From JBMORL01 sp049322335 (GTDB lineage: Bacteria; Bacteroidota; Bacteroidia; Flavobacteriales_D; UBA2798), in the NCBI GenBank assembly GCA_049322335.1, contig JBMORL010000022.1, positions 109,477 through 173,476 of the forward strand: a DNA stretch of 64,000 nt, in the 5' to 3' direction. Position 1 is the first letter of the stretch. Every line of letters begins with the position of its first letter. The translations under genes and the position numbers were made by a program. The notes below the pieces were generated by a model. The model was not told the origin of the DNA. It did no database searches and saw only the letters and a program-made list of their open reading frames with translations. Shown piece by piece: positions 25,465 to 34,123 of the stretch.

Positions 25465-25600
25465 CAACCGCTAACACAGGTTTTGCGTTAGTGGGCGGAC
25501 AGAGGGAATAGAAACATTTGAGCAATTAATAATTGTTGGTGCTGGCAGACAGTTTTCGGTTTCAAAAGCCCACCAATGCAAAGCTCGAAACCGTTAGGGG
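25465..25600 (+). other. attC-like site 6
   Basis: Inverse core ACCGCTAAC (25467-25475); arm GTTTTGCGTTAGTGGGC (25480-25496) pairs with 25568-25584 with three mismatches; core CCGTTAGGGG with GTT at 25593. The inverse core complements the start of cassette 5. Its loop holds GGCAGACAGTTTTCGGTTTC, as in site 1. Confidence 0.75.
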
Positions 25601-25652
25601 TAATAAGCGCGGACATTCCGCAATAAATCGAAAGACAATTCGTTATCAGACA

Positions 25653-25700
25653 ATGAGGAAATCAATTATAACATTCGCTTTGGCTTTAGTGCATTTTCCT
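25653..25700 (+). pseudogene. Truncated 5' end of a secreted-protein gene at the array's right edge
   Basis: An ATG at 25653 opens MRKSIITFALALVHFPLN, which looks like a signal peptide; after about 25690 the frame runs into the antisense 3' end of the helicase gene (stop at 25702). With the core at 25593 this looks like the first part of a further cassette cut off at the junction with chromosomal DNA. Confidence 0.4.
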
Positions 25701-25701
25701 C

Positions 25702-28700
25702 TCAATATATTCCTTTCCCCAAATAAGCCCGCAGCCTGGGAGAGACTTTTCGCTGAATAAGCGCGTTTTTCAATTGCCATTCATCGTTTTGCGACAGATC
25801 GCGGACAAGGAATTTTATTTCTTTTCCTTCTTTCACGGCAACGGGAACGCCATCGCAATATAAAATACGGTTGGTGAAAATGGATGAGATTCTTCCTCCG
25901 GGTGTGATGATTCCTGTAAGGTTGAGCGGGTCGCTGGCGGAAATGGAAACGAGCGTTTGTTTTTTATCTTCTTTTCTTACCGAACGCAACAAACTAACGG
26001 CCTCGGGCAATGCGTACTGTTCGCCCCACACACCGGTAACAAACCTTCCGCCTCTCACCTCGCCTCTTGCTTCCATAATGCGCAACACTTTCACCAAATC
26101 ACGCCAATGAGGAGCATAAGATTCCCGTTCGGCCAGTTTTCTGAATACCACTCCATACCTGCGCAATAACACACGGGCAATTTTTTCCGTTTGTTTGGTT
26201 TCTTCATCCGTATCACCCGAAACTTGCTGATTGATCAATCCCCATCTTCCTGCTCCTTCCATCGTAAACGGACCGGCTTTGGAACGGTATCCGGGTTTTT
26301 TATTTTTTTCCGGAACAAGCAATGCGCGCAAACCGGTAAATGAATCGGATGTGATGTGACAGTTGCCTACCAGTTCACTCAGCGCTTCTTCCACTTCGGG
26401 TTTTAATAATTGTGTTTTGTTTTGAATGTCGTGGAAAAATGATGCTCCGTCTTTCTGCAATACTTCATACACTTTCACTGCTTCGCGGGATAAATGTTCA
26501 GCACTGAATTTTGTTCCGTTTTTCCATAAAGGAATATTTACACGATTGACCAGTGTAACCGGTGTGGTTTTTATCGGGAAAGAAGATTTTTCCTTTGCCG
26601 GGTTGCGGAATCTTCCCCAGGAAGTAATTCCGGAAAGACACATAATATCGAGCCATGAATATTCATAATCTTCTATCCGCAAAGGAAGAATATCACTTTC
26701 CCACGCAGCCGCCTGCGCTTCGAATCCTTCCATCTGGCTCAATACATGCTTTAGCGCTTCAGGGCCTTTTAGCCGTGTTCTGTCTTCTACTTTTTGCCAG
26801 GCGAATAAATAGCGCATAAAATCAGCAGGTGAAACCGCTTCAATTTCACTCCGCAGTTTTTTCAGCGTATAGCGATGTATGCGCGACAACAACCTGCGTT
26901 CACACCATTCCAGCTCTTTGCTTCCGTAATTGAATTGCCCGCGAAAAACAAATCCTTCATTTTCCAGCGCCAGCATTCCCTGTTCCATAACCGAAACGGG
27001 TAAGCCTACTCTTTCTGAAAGAAATGCCAATGTAACCGGTCCGAGAATTTCCAGTTGCCCGCGCACCAGTTCGCGCAACGGATCTTTTTCTGTTTCCTTT
27101 AGTAAAAATCCTTCCGGAAGATGAATTTCAGTAATTATTTCAGCGTTATCATAAACTTTCAAAATTCCGTTTAACCGTTCTGATGGCACAGCGAGTTTTT
27201 TTCCGTTAACCGCAATAACACAAGCGCGGTTTTCTGCTGTAAGTTGCTGCAGGTAATTTTCCCAGTTATTGTTTTCGATATCTTCCATGGTCAGCAATCC
27301 GCTCAGGCAAAGAGCATCATGCAGTTCATCATGATTAGCCGCTTCGGGCCAGGCTTCCTGTTTTACCGATTCGATAGCCGCTTCATCCAGTTTTCCCAAC
27401 TCCTTTGCTTCAGCCGGATCAATCCACCTGCGGGTTTGAACGGCATTGGTACGCCTTTCTTCCAAAGGTGCATCATCGAGAAACGCATAGGGACGGGCCG
27501 TTAGTATTTCGTGGGAAAGCGGGGAAGCTTCGCGCAAATCAAAAGCATGAAGATTGATCTTGTTTTCGCAAATGCGTGCAATCAGTTTTTCCAGTCCTTC
27601 GATATCCATCGCTTCGGTAAGGCAATCGTGGATCGTTTGGTTCACCAGCGGATGATCGGGCACTTCGCGTTCGCCCTGTATGTTTTCAAAACAAGCCAGC
27701 TGATCGGGAAAAACCAAAGCTATCAGGTCTTCGGAATTGGATCGTTGTATTTGTGGCGGCACCCGTTTATCTCCATGCCTTCTCAAAACGGCAAGAGCGC
27801 GCGAAGCATTCCATCTCCAGCGCACACCAAAAACAGGATTATCCAAAAAAGCCTGGACGAGAATATGCCGCACTGTATCGGGAGTAAGATACCGATATAC
27901 TTCATCAATGGGAAAACTATGTGTTGCTCCGAGAGAAATGATAATAGCATCTTCGGTAGCGGCAGCCTGCAACTCAAAATTGAACTGGCGGCAAAAACGT
28001 TTTCTCAGCGATAATCCCCATGCTTTATTGATGCGGTTTCCAAAAGGTGAATGGATGACAAGATGCATATCTCCTGCCTCATCAAAAAAACGTTCCATCA
28101 CCAGGTCGTTTTGTGTGGGAATAACTTTCAGCGCTGCTTTTGCTGCAGCCAGATACATCACCAGCTGGTCGGCTGCTTCTTCACTAATCCCTATATCGTT
28201 AGTCAACCATTCCACAGCCGTTTTTTTCCACGCAGTGTCTGTATTTTCTTCCGTGAAAGGCTGTAATCCTTCCATATCTCCCAGTAGTTGAGAAATGTTT
28301 TCCCGTAACCGCGAAACAGCAAAAGAGAATTCATCAGTACGCCCGGGTGCTTCACCTATCCAGAACGGGATGGAAGGAGGTTGCCCTTTTGCATCTTCCA
28401 CGCGCACTTTTCCCGTTTCAATTTTCAGTATCTTCCAGGAATTATTTCCCAGCTGAAAAATATCTCCCGGCATGCTTTCAATGGCAAAATCTTCGTGTAA
28501 TGTTCCCACCTGCACACCTTCGGGTTCGAGTATGATATCGTAATCGAAAAGATCGGGAATAGCTCCGCCTGAAAGGATCGCTGCCAGCCGCGCACTTTTT
28601 CGTGCACGCAACATTCCGTTTATACTATCGTGATGCAGGTAGGCGCTTCTTCTTCCTCTGCGCGTGGTAAAACCATCGGCCAGCATTTTGATGATCTCAT

Positions 28701-30033
28701 CAAATTCCTTTCGTGTGAGATCGCGGTAGGGATAGGCTTTTTTTACGAGCGAAAACATTTCTTCTTCGCCCACTTCTCCTGCTGCACATTCGGCAACTAT
28801 TTGCTGGGCGAGAATGTCCACCGGTTTTTCGGGTATAATGAGCCGGTCGAGTTCACCGAGTTTTACAGCTTGCATCAGCGCGACCGATTCTACCAGTTCA
28901 TCGCGTGTAAGCGGAAATAATTTTCCCTTTGGCGTTCCTTTTACCGAGTGTCCCGATCGTCCCACGCGTTGCAAAAAACCTGAAATGGATTTTGGTGTTC
29001 CTACCTGTATAACCAGGTCAACCGAACCGATATCAATTCCCAATTCGAGAGAAGCGGTGGCCACCAGCGCTTTTAGGTTTCCTGCTTTTAATTTTTGTTC
29101 CGCATCAAACCGGTGGTCTTTCGACATGCTGCCATGATGCGCCATTACTACTCCGTCTCCCAACACCTGCGCCAGGTGATGAGAAATACGCTCCGACATT
29201 TTCCTGGTATTGACAAAAATGAGTGTAGTACGGTTTTCGCGGATGAGTTCAACAAACCGCTGGTAAATTTCTTCCCACACTTCGTTGGCCAATACAGCGC
29301 CCAGTGGCGAACGCGGTAATTCGATACCCAGTTCCATTTTGCGTTTGTGCCCGGTGTCAATAATCACGCATTCGTTACCGGCATCACCGGCAAGAAAACG
29401 GGCTACCTGTTCAATAGGTTTTTGTGTGGCTGAAACACCAATGCGCAATAGTTTTCTTTTTGTAAGATGCTCCAGCCGTTCAACGGAAAGAGCGAGATGT
29501 GATCCGCGTTTATCACCCGCTACCGCGTGAATTTCATCTACGATAAGGGTATGAACGTTAGACAATGCTTTTCGTCCGTTTACCGTGGTAAGTAAAATAT
29601 ACAGTGATTCGGGAGTGGTAACGAGAATATGAGGAGGATGTTTGAGCATGGCGGTGCGGTCGGCCTGCGGAGTGTCACCTGTACGCACCATGACTTCAAT
29701 GGGCACACCGGCAAAACCCTGTTCAAATAATTTTTCACGGATACCGCGGAGGGGGAACTGCAGGTTTTTTTCGATATCGTTGCTCAATGCTTTGAGGGGA
29801 GAAACATACACTACCTGGATGCCCGGCTGCAGTCCTGTTGACAATCCCTGTTCCACCAGCTGATTGATGACAGAAAGAAATGCCGCCAGTGTTTTACCCG
29901 AACCCGTGGGAGCGGCAATGAGAGTATTTTTTTTCTGTGAAATTTCCTTCCACGCACCCAACTGCACATCCGTGGCACCTTCAAATGACGAAGTGAACCA
30001 ATCGTAAACTGCGCTGTGGAAGAGAGACTGCAT
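25702..30033 (-). CDS. lhr: Lhr-type DEAD/DEAH helicase, long form
   Basis: 1443 residues from ATG 30033 (MQSLFHSAVYDWF); 18 more residues are possible upstream but are not family-like. Helicase motifs: APTGSGKT (Walker A), VVYVSPLKAL (Ia), TTPESLY (Ib), LIVDEIHAVAGDKRG (DEIH, Walker B), GVSATQ (III), TLIFVNTRK (IV), LVATASLELGIDIGSVDLV (V) and QRVGRSGH (VI), all in the first 400 residues. The Lhr-core winged helix and accessory domains follow, and the C-terminal half (about 850-1443) is the long Lhr extension with the SGITSWGRF region. Bacterial Lhr is a 3'-5' ssDNA translocase and helicase with a role in DNA repair. Its 3' end abuts the cassette array. Confidence 0.93.
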   Translation of the reverse strand: MQSLFHSAVYDWFTSSFEGATDVQLGAWKEISQKKNTLIAAPTGSGKTLAAFLSVINQLVEQGLSTGLQPGIQVVYVSPLKALSNDIEKNLQFPLRGIREKLFEQGFAGVPIEVMVRTGDTPQADRTAMLKHPPHILVTTPESLYILLTTVNGRKALSNVHTLIVDEIHAVAGDKRGSHLALSVERLEHLTKRKLLRIGVSATQKPIEQVARFLAGDAGNECVIIDTGHKRKMELGIELPRSPLGAVLANEVWEEIYQRFVELIRENRTTLIFVNTRKMSERISHHLAQVLGDGVVMAHHGSMSKDHRFDAEQKLKAGNLKALVATASLELGIDIGSVDLVIQVGTPKSISGFLQRVGRSGHSVKGTPKGKLFPLTRDELVESVALMQAVKLGELDRLIIPEKPVDILAQQIVAECAAGEVGEEEMFSLVKKAYPYRDLTRKEFDEIIKMLADGFTTRRGRRSAYLHHDSINGMLRARKSARLAAILSGGAIPDLFDYDIILEPEGVQVGTLHEDFAIESMPGDIFQLGNNSWKILKIETGKVRVEDAKGQPPSIPFWIGEAPGRTDEFSFAVSRLRENISQLLGDMEGLQPFTEENTDTAWKKTAVEWLTNDIGISEEAADQLVMYLAAAKAALKVIPTQNDLVMERFFDEAGDMHLVIHSPFGNRINKAWGLSLRKRFCRQFNFELQAAATEDAIIISLGATHSFPIDEVYRYLTPDTVRHILVQAFLDNPVFGVRWRWNASRALAVLRRHGDKRVPPQIQRSNSEDLIALVFPDQLACFENIQGEREVPDHPLVNQTIHDCLTEAMDIEGLEKLIARICENKINLHAFDLREASPLSHEILTARPYAFLDDAPLEERRTNAVQTRRWIDPAEAKELGKLDEAAIESVKQEAWPEAANHDELHDALCLSGLLTMEDIENNNWENYLQQLTAENRACVIAVNGKKLAVPSERLNGILKVYDNAEIITEIHLPEGFLLKETEKDPLRELVRGQLEILGPVTLAFLSERVGLPVSVMEQGMLALENEGFVFRGQFNYGSKELEWCERRLLSRIHRYTLKKLRSEIEAVSPADFMRYLFAWQKVEDRTRLKGPEALKHVLSQMEGFEAQAAAWESDILPLRIEDYEYSWLDIMCLSGITSWGRFRNPAKEKSSFPIKTTPVTLVNRVNIPLWKNGTKFSAEHLSREAVKVYEVLQKDGASFFHDIQNKTQLLKPEVEEALSELVGNCHITSDSFTGLRALLVPEKNKKPGYRSKAGPFTMEGAGRWGLINQQVSGDTDEETKQTEKIARVLLRRYGVVFRKLAERESYAPHWRDLVKVLRIMEARGEVRGGRFVTGVWGEQYALPEAVSLLRSVRKEDKKQTLVSISASDPLNLTGIITPGGRISSIFTNRILYCDGVPVAVKEGKEIKFLVRDLSQNDEWQLKNALIQRKVSPRLRAYLGKGIY

Positions 30034-30173
30034 GGGGCGGTTGAAGGTTAAAGGTTGAAAGTTAGGGAAGTTGAGAAGGAATTGCAAGGGGAAAGGAGGA
30101 AAACTAAGAAATTTGGTTGGGTTGTGGAGAAAATTAATTGAAATTCGATTTCATTACACCAGCCCTGCAACGC

Positions 30174-30504
30174 GGATTGCCGCGGTCGGGGACTCCCTCG
30201 CAATGACAACGCACGGGGTTTTTATTGTAACAACAAAGTATACGTAATCACAACCATAACACGCGCGTCATTGCGAACCCTCGCCCCGGAGGGTGAAGTA
30301 ATCTGCCCGTGCGTGGGGAGTTATGAAAACAAAAATAATTTTAGGAAACGAAATGTTGCTTGCGATATCAATGCCTGCCTCGCAATGACAGCGCACGGGT
30401 ATTATTTGTAACAACAATGCATCCCTAATCACAACCAAAATACGTGCGTCATTGCGAGGGAGTCCCCGACCGCGGCAATCTGCATGTGCGTGGAGAGTTA
30501 TGAA
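30174..30504. repeat. Cluster of four palindromic dispersed repeats
   Basis: Copies at 30174-30218 (inverted), 30263-30318, 30372-30399 (partial, inverted) and 30444-30504 share GTGCGTCATTGCGAGGGAGT...GCGGCAATCTG and its complement. Two inverted pairs make a tandem unit of about 190 bases with common text between them (TAACAACAA, AATCACAACCA) and after them (GAGTTATGAAAAC). The stretch 30034-30512 has no gene. Confidence 0.85.
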
Positions 30505-30512
30505 AACGAATA

Positions 30513-30830
30513 CTAAATCAACTTATCTAATTCTTCAAACAAATCCTTTCTTTCCGGGTTAAAAGCATCAATTAATGCTATTTTCTTTTTCCGACTACCT
30601 GCTTTTAATTGTTTCTCCCTTGCAATGGCATTGCTGATGTAATTATGCGATTCGACATACACCAGTTTAAACACTTTGTATCGTGAAGTAAAAGAACCGG
30701 GATAAAAACAGGTTTTATGTTTTTGAACTCTGTCGAAAATATCGGAAGTTACACCAACATACAAAACAGTGTTGGTGGCGTTAGTCATGATGTAAACGTA
30801 TCCTCCTTTGGATAATGGACGTGATGGCAT
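30513..30830 (-). CDS. Small GIY-YIG domain protein
   Basis: 105 residues. GIY-YIG nuclease fold: GGYVYIMTNATNTVLYVGVTSD (the YVYI...YVGVT pair), catalytic-type Arg in DIFDRVQKHK, KLVYVE, then NAIAREKQLKAGSRKKKIALI with the metal-binding Glu. It belongs to the short UPF0213/URI-like group, often annotated as putative endonuclease and of unproven function. Dispersed palindromic repeats lie on both sides (30174-30504 and 30878-30922), an arrangement that suggests a link between this gene and repeat spread; that is inference. Confidence 0.88.
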   Translation of the reverse strand: MPSRPLSKGGYVYIMTNATNTVLYVGVTSDIFDRVQKHKTCFYPGSFTSRYKVFKLVYVESHNYISNAIAREKQLKAGSRKKKIALIDAFNPERKDLFEELDKLI

Positions 30831-30877
30831 GCTGCAAAATTAATTGAAAATCGTTTTCGGGAGCCTGCGCTGCAACC

Positions 30878-30922
30878 CGGATTGCCGCGGTCGGGGACTC
30901 CCTCGCAATGACAGCGCACGGG
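30878..30922. repeat. Palindromic dispersed repeat, copy beyond the GIY-YIG gene
   Basis: GGATTGCCGCGGTCGGGGAC followed by TCCCTCGCAATGACAGCGCA is nearly identical to 30174-30218 in the same orientation. Confidence 0.85.
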
Positions 30923-30957
30923 TGTATTTGTATCAAAGCAAGTCCCACAACACGCTT

Positions 30958-32640
30958 TCAAAACCTAATCACCTTCTCCACTACCTCCCAATCATTCCCG
31001 GTAATGGTAACGGCATAAATACCAGTAGGCAGATCACGTACTTCATCACTAATCCGCACCCTGTTAGTTACCAGTGGTTCCAGTGAAAGTGTTTTTTCAT
31101 AGAGAATTTTTCCTGATACATCGTGTACTTTTAATGAAACCGATTGCATGGAGGCGGAATGGATATCAATATTCAGTTCATCGCGGAAAGGATTGGGAAA
31201 AACACCGAGATAAGTATCCTGCCCGAAATTGCCGTTGCTCCCTCCCAGTAATTGCCAGGCTTTGTAAAAATCGGGAATACCATACCCCATCAATGAGTCG
31301 GGAGAATTGTATTGTGATGCACTTTGCTCAATGGCCGTTTTAATTTCCATATTGCTTCTGGATGGAAAAGCCTGCCATAAACAAGCTGCCATTCCTGCTG
31401 TAATAGGTGAAGAAAAAGAAGTTCCGCTGCCTGCGCCCACTACTCCATCTGTCCACACAAACCACGCACCCCAACCCTGTGCCATAACGTTGGGCTTTAC
31501 ATCACCATCAGAAGACGGGCCTTTTGAACTGAAGGGTGCATACGATCCATCTGAAGCCACTGCACCCACTGCCAAAACACTGTCGGCATCAGCAGGTGCT
31601 CCAATATAAAACCAGGGAGCAGCGCCAGAGTTTCCCGCGCTGTTCACACATAAAATTCCCTTGCTGCTGGCAATATCAGCCGCTATACTGATACGTGTGG
31701 AGTTGCCATCCATATCGGCATAGGTATGATCCTGTGTGCTGTCATCAAAAGTGGTATATCCCAGTGAAGTATTAATGATGTGCACCCCCATACTATCCGC
31801 ATATTCAGCTGCCGCTATCCAGTTATCTTCTTCAATGAGGTATTCGTCTTCGCCATTTTCGGTGACAAATAAATAATACGTGGCGCCCGGAGCGGTTCCG
31901 ATAAATTTTCCCGGAAGATAAGAAGCCATAGTGGAAAGAACTAACGATCCGTGGATATGTGTATCATCAAATACATCCGGTTCCATATCCGAAAAATCAT
32001 ATCCGCCATTTATTCTTCCCTGCGAAAGTGCAGATTGAAAAATATCCAGTTGCGGCACATTGGGAAAACCGGCATCCAGTACAGCTATTTTCACACCGCT
32101 TCCGTCATATCCCATGGCATGCAGCAAGTGCCCGTTAAGCATTTTCAGCTGGTTGAACGATTCCGCATACCATGTATCTGATTCTGATTCGAGCCGGGAT
32201 CCGGCATACGGAACCAGGAATTCCTTTTCAGTTTGTTTGATGAGCTTCTGACACGATCTTACCTGCGCAACAAATCCCCAGCCTGAGATGGTGTTGATAG
32301 CATTGGTATCGGTACAGGAAACGGTGATGGCGTTCAGCCATTTTGACTGATGAAACAACATAATGCCCGGAACCGTTAGTATGGAATCGATGTATTGCGG
32401 GTTAACGGGAAGATCATTCATTTGTACAGAAATTCCATACATCACCCTGCGATTGATAGCTTCGGCAGAAAGGTATTGCGAAGGATTGGTGAGGCTGAAC
32501 GGAGAATTGTTTTTATCAGTAAACTGAATCCAGTATTTTCCGGGATAGGTTTGAGAGAATGAGGGGATGAAAAAAAACAAAAGGAAAGCAGGTAAAATAT
32601 ATTTTTTCTGTGCAGCGAAAACGTTTCCCTTAATTGCCAT
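30958..32640 (-). CDS. Subtilisin-like (S8) serine protease with T9SS sorting domain
   Basis: 560 residues. Signal peptide (about 1-30, ending PSFSQ). Catalytic triad visible: Asp189 in VKIAVLDAGFPN, His230 in DDTHIHGSLV, Ser408 in GSGTSFSSPITAG; oxyanion Asn in CVNSAGNSG. The C-terminal 75 residues are a T9SS type A domain (VFPNPFRDELNI, LKVHDVSGKILYE, LPTGIYAVTI, VIRF). So it is exported and attached or released at the surface, where it would degrade proteins. It overlaps the upstream lipoprotein gene by 11 bases and is the last gene of a minus-strand run. Confidence 0.93.
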   Translation of the reverse strand: MAIKGNVFAAQKKYILPAFLLFFFIPSFSQTYPGKYWIQFTDKNNSPFSLTNPSQYLSAEAINRRVMYGISVQMNDLPVNPQYIDSILTVPGIMLFHQSKWLNAITVSCTDTNAINTISGWGFVAQVRSCQKLIKQTEKEFLVPYAGSRLESESDTWYAESFNQLKMLNGHLLHAMGYDGSGVKIAVLDAGFPNVPQLDIFQSALSQGRINGGYDFSDMEPDVFDDTHIHGSLVLSTMASYLPGKFIGTAPGATYYLFVTENGEDEYLIEEDNWIAAAEYADSMGVHIINTSLGYTTFDDSTQDHTYADMDGNSTRISIAADIASSKGILCVNSAGNSGAAPWFYIGAPADADSVLAVGAVASDGSYAPFSSKGPSSDGDVKPNVMAQGWGAWFVWTDGVVGAGSGTSFSSPITAGMAACLWQAFPSRSNMEIKTAIEQSASQYNSPDSLMGYGIPDFYKAWQLLGGSNGNFGQDTYLGVFPNPFRDELNIDIHSASMQSVSLKVHDVSGKILYEKTLSLEPLVTNRVRISDEVRDLPTGIYAVTITGNDWEVVEKVIRF

Positions 32641-33307
32641 AAGCAGTAATAGACTGGTAGATAATAGTTGCCTTTTTTACTTTGGTGGAAGTAGTATCGT
32701 AATTGGAAATATCAAGGTCAACATAATGTTTTTTGATCAGTCCAACACCCGCAGCGTAAATTTCGTAGGCATATTCGTATTCTATAAAATTGTAATTGTC
32801 ACGTTGCAAAACGGTAGTGGTGCTGTCGAATGAAAGGCTGTTGACGGTGGTGTTTTTGTGAAGGTTTTCGTAGGCGTATTCCCATTCGGGTAAAGTATTA
32901 TAAATGTTTCCGTTCCATTCTTTATCTGCGTTAACGGGAAAAACCATTTTCACAAATCGTTCGTCTTCCTCTACTTTTTCGGCCATGGTATTGGTGCGGG
33001 TAGCAAACCAAACATCTTTCATTGTCCACGGAAGAGAATCGGCAGTTCTCCAGAAGCGCTCAATACGAAAACTGGGACGGCCCTGGTTATCGATAAATTG
33101 CGATTCGATTACTTCTTTCAGCTGATAGATTGCCGTATCGTAATAATTAACAATGGTGTCGACTTTTATTTCGGTAACATTGTATTGAGCCCAGCGGCCC
33201 ACTTCAAGAGGAAAATAGGTATAGCCGAGATTGGGCGGATCGGCTTCTTTTTTACAGGAAGCGATTACCAAAAATATAATCAGTATACTACTTAGTTTTC
33301 TCTCCAT
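32630..33307 (-). CDS. Hypothetical lipoprotein, 225 residues
   Basis: Start at 33307 chosen because it gives a clean lipoprotein signal, MERKLSSILIIFLVIASCKK; the frame continues 53 residues upstream but with lysine-rich text antisense-like to the YwqK gene. The mature part begins GYTYFPLEVGRWAQYNVTEI, a motif common in Bacteroidota proteins of unknown function (PLxxGxxWxY), with beta-rich text throughout. It overlaps the YwqK gene by 20 bases and the protease gene by 11, so the three are probably translated together. Confidence 0.78.
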   Translation of the reverse strand: MERKLSSILIIFLVIASCKKEADPPNLGYTYFPLEVGRWAQYNVTEIKVDTIVNYYDTAIYQLKEVIESQFIDNQGRPSFRIERFWRTADSLPWTMKDVWFATRTNTMAEKVEEDERFVKMVFPVNADKEWNGNIYNTLPEWEYAYENLHKNTTVNSLSFDSTTTVLQRDNYNFIEYEYAYEIYAAGVGLIKKHYVDLDISNYDTTSTKVKKATIIYQSITAYGN

Positions 33308-34079
33308 TGTTGGTTTTATTGGCCGTGTTTTTATCAGGTGTTTTATTGTTGTTTGTTTTGTTTTTTTGTTCCTCGAGGTATTTTTCCAGTTCTTTTCCTT
33401 CCAGTTTTTTCCCGTTTTTATAATACATCCGGTTGACTTCTTTTCCTTCATCATCATATTCCACAAAAGGGCCGTTGAGCACTCCGTTGGTATAGAACTG
33501 CTTCATAGCTGTTCTGCCATTCGGTTTGTAATACACCACTTCACCGCTGGGCATATCATCTTTATTCTGCCCCTTAAGCATCACCGATCCATCAGAAAAA
33601 TAACGTTTCCATTCACCGTTCTTTTTATCGTTCTTATACATGATCTCTTCCGATACTTTCCCATTAAGGAAATAGATATTTTTTTTCCCTTCGCGCAAGC
33701 CGTTCTTATAGATTTCGGTTGAGTTTTTATTTCCATCGCTGTCGTAATACACCCACGTACTGTCTTTTTTCTGCGATATATATTTTCCTTCCGACATTTT
33801 TTTACCTGATTCGTAATAATATTTTACGCGTGTGGTTTTTCCATCCGCATCGTAAACCGATTCTGATTTTTTGACTCCGTTTTCGTAGTAATGAACAAAC
33901 GTGCCTTTGGGTTTGCCGTGGTTAAACTCACCGGTATATTTTGTTTTTTCGGTGCCGGGGTATTTTTCTACCCAGGTTCCGTGTTTTTTTCCTTTTGCAT
34001 CCAACTGGTTGGTTTTGGGCTGAGCCAGACCAATGGAGTAAATCATTATTGCTGCCAGTAGTATAACGTAATTTCTCAT
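33288..34079 (-). CDS. YwqK/MORN-repeat secreted protein
   Basis: 263 residues from ATG 34079 with a signal peptide (MRNYVILLAAIMIYSIGLAQ); 31 upstream residues in the same frame belong to the end region of the glycosyltransferase gene. At least seven MORN-like repeats, each about 20-23 residues: GTFVHYYENGVKKSES, STWVYYDSDGNKNSTE, GEWKRYFSDGSVM, GPFVEYDDEGKEV and so on. The tail is K/N/T-rich and disordered. The family is often labelled YwqK antitoxin-like in databases, but no toxin gene is next to it and in Bacteroidota these are widespread secreted proteins of unknown role. Confidence 0.85.
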   Translation of the reverse strand: MRNYVILLAAIMIYSIGLAQPKTNQLDAKGKKHGTWVEKYPGTEKTKYTGEFNHGKPKGTFVHYYENGVKKSESVYDADGKTTRVKYYYESGKKMSEGKYISQKKDSTWVYYDSDGNKNSTEIYKNGLREGKKNIYFLNGKVSEEIMYKNDKKNGEWKRYFSDGSVMLKGQNKDDMPSGEVVYYKPNGRTAMKQFYTNGVLNGPFVEYDDEGKEVNRMYYKNGKKLEGKELEKYLEEQKNKTNNNKTPDKNTANKTNNGEKTK

Positions 34080-34123
34080 GTTTAGTATAAACGATTTACC
34101 GCTTAAAGTTACAAAATCCTTGC

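Larger units (their letters stand above)
9861..25600 (+). mobile_element. Integron-like gene cassette array lacking an integrase
   Basis: Five complete attC-like sites (cores at 10820, 15271, 22212, 23605 and 25593) plus one broken site (22873) divide the block into cassettes: 9861-10819, 10820-15270, 15271-22211, 22212 to about 22881, a damaged unit to 23604, 23605-25592, and a truncated remnant to about 25700. Each complete cassette starts with bases complementary to its own inverse core. The genes are mostly on the plus strand, A+T-rich, and many are defence-like. No tyrosine recombinase is present in the window, so it would count as a CALIN-type cluster. Two cassettes (4.5 and 6.9 kb) are unusually long. 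Confidence 0.72.

Noticed and set aside
9861..25600. Prophage or integrative conjugative element
   Set aside because: No phage structural, replication, conjugation or integrase genes are present; the boundaries are attC-like cores instead.
30174..30504. CRISPR array
   Set aside because: The copies are few, alternate in orientation, are of unequal spacing and internally palindromic; no cas genes are nearby.
33308..33466. Longer N-terminus for the 225-residue lipoprotein
   Set aside because: The added 53 residues are lysine-rich text overlapping the YwqK gene, and they would bury the lipoprotein signal.
33288..34079. YwqK protein as the antitoxin of a local toxin-antitoxin pair
   Set aside because: It has a signal peptide and no adjacent toxin candidate; the antitoxin label is inherited from database naming.
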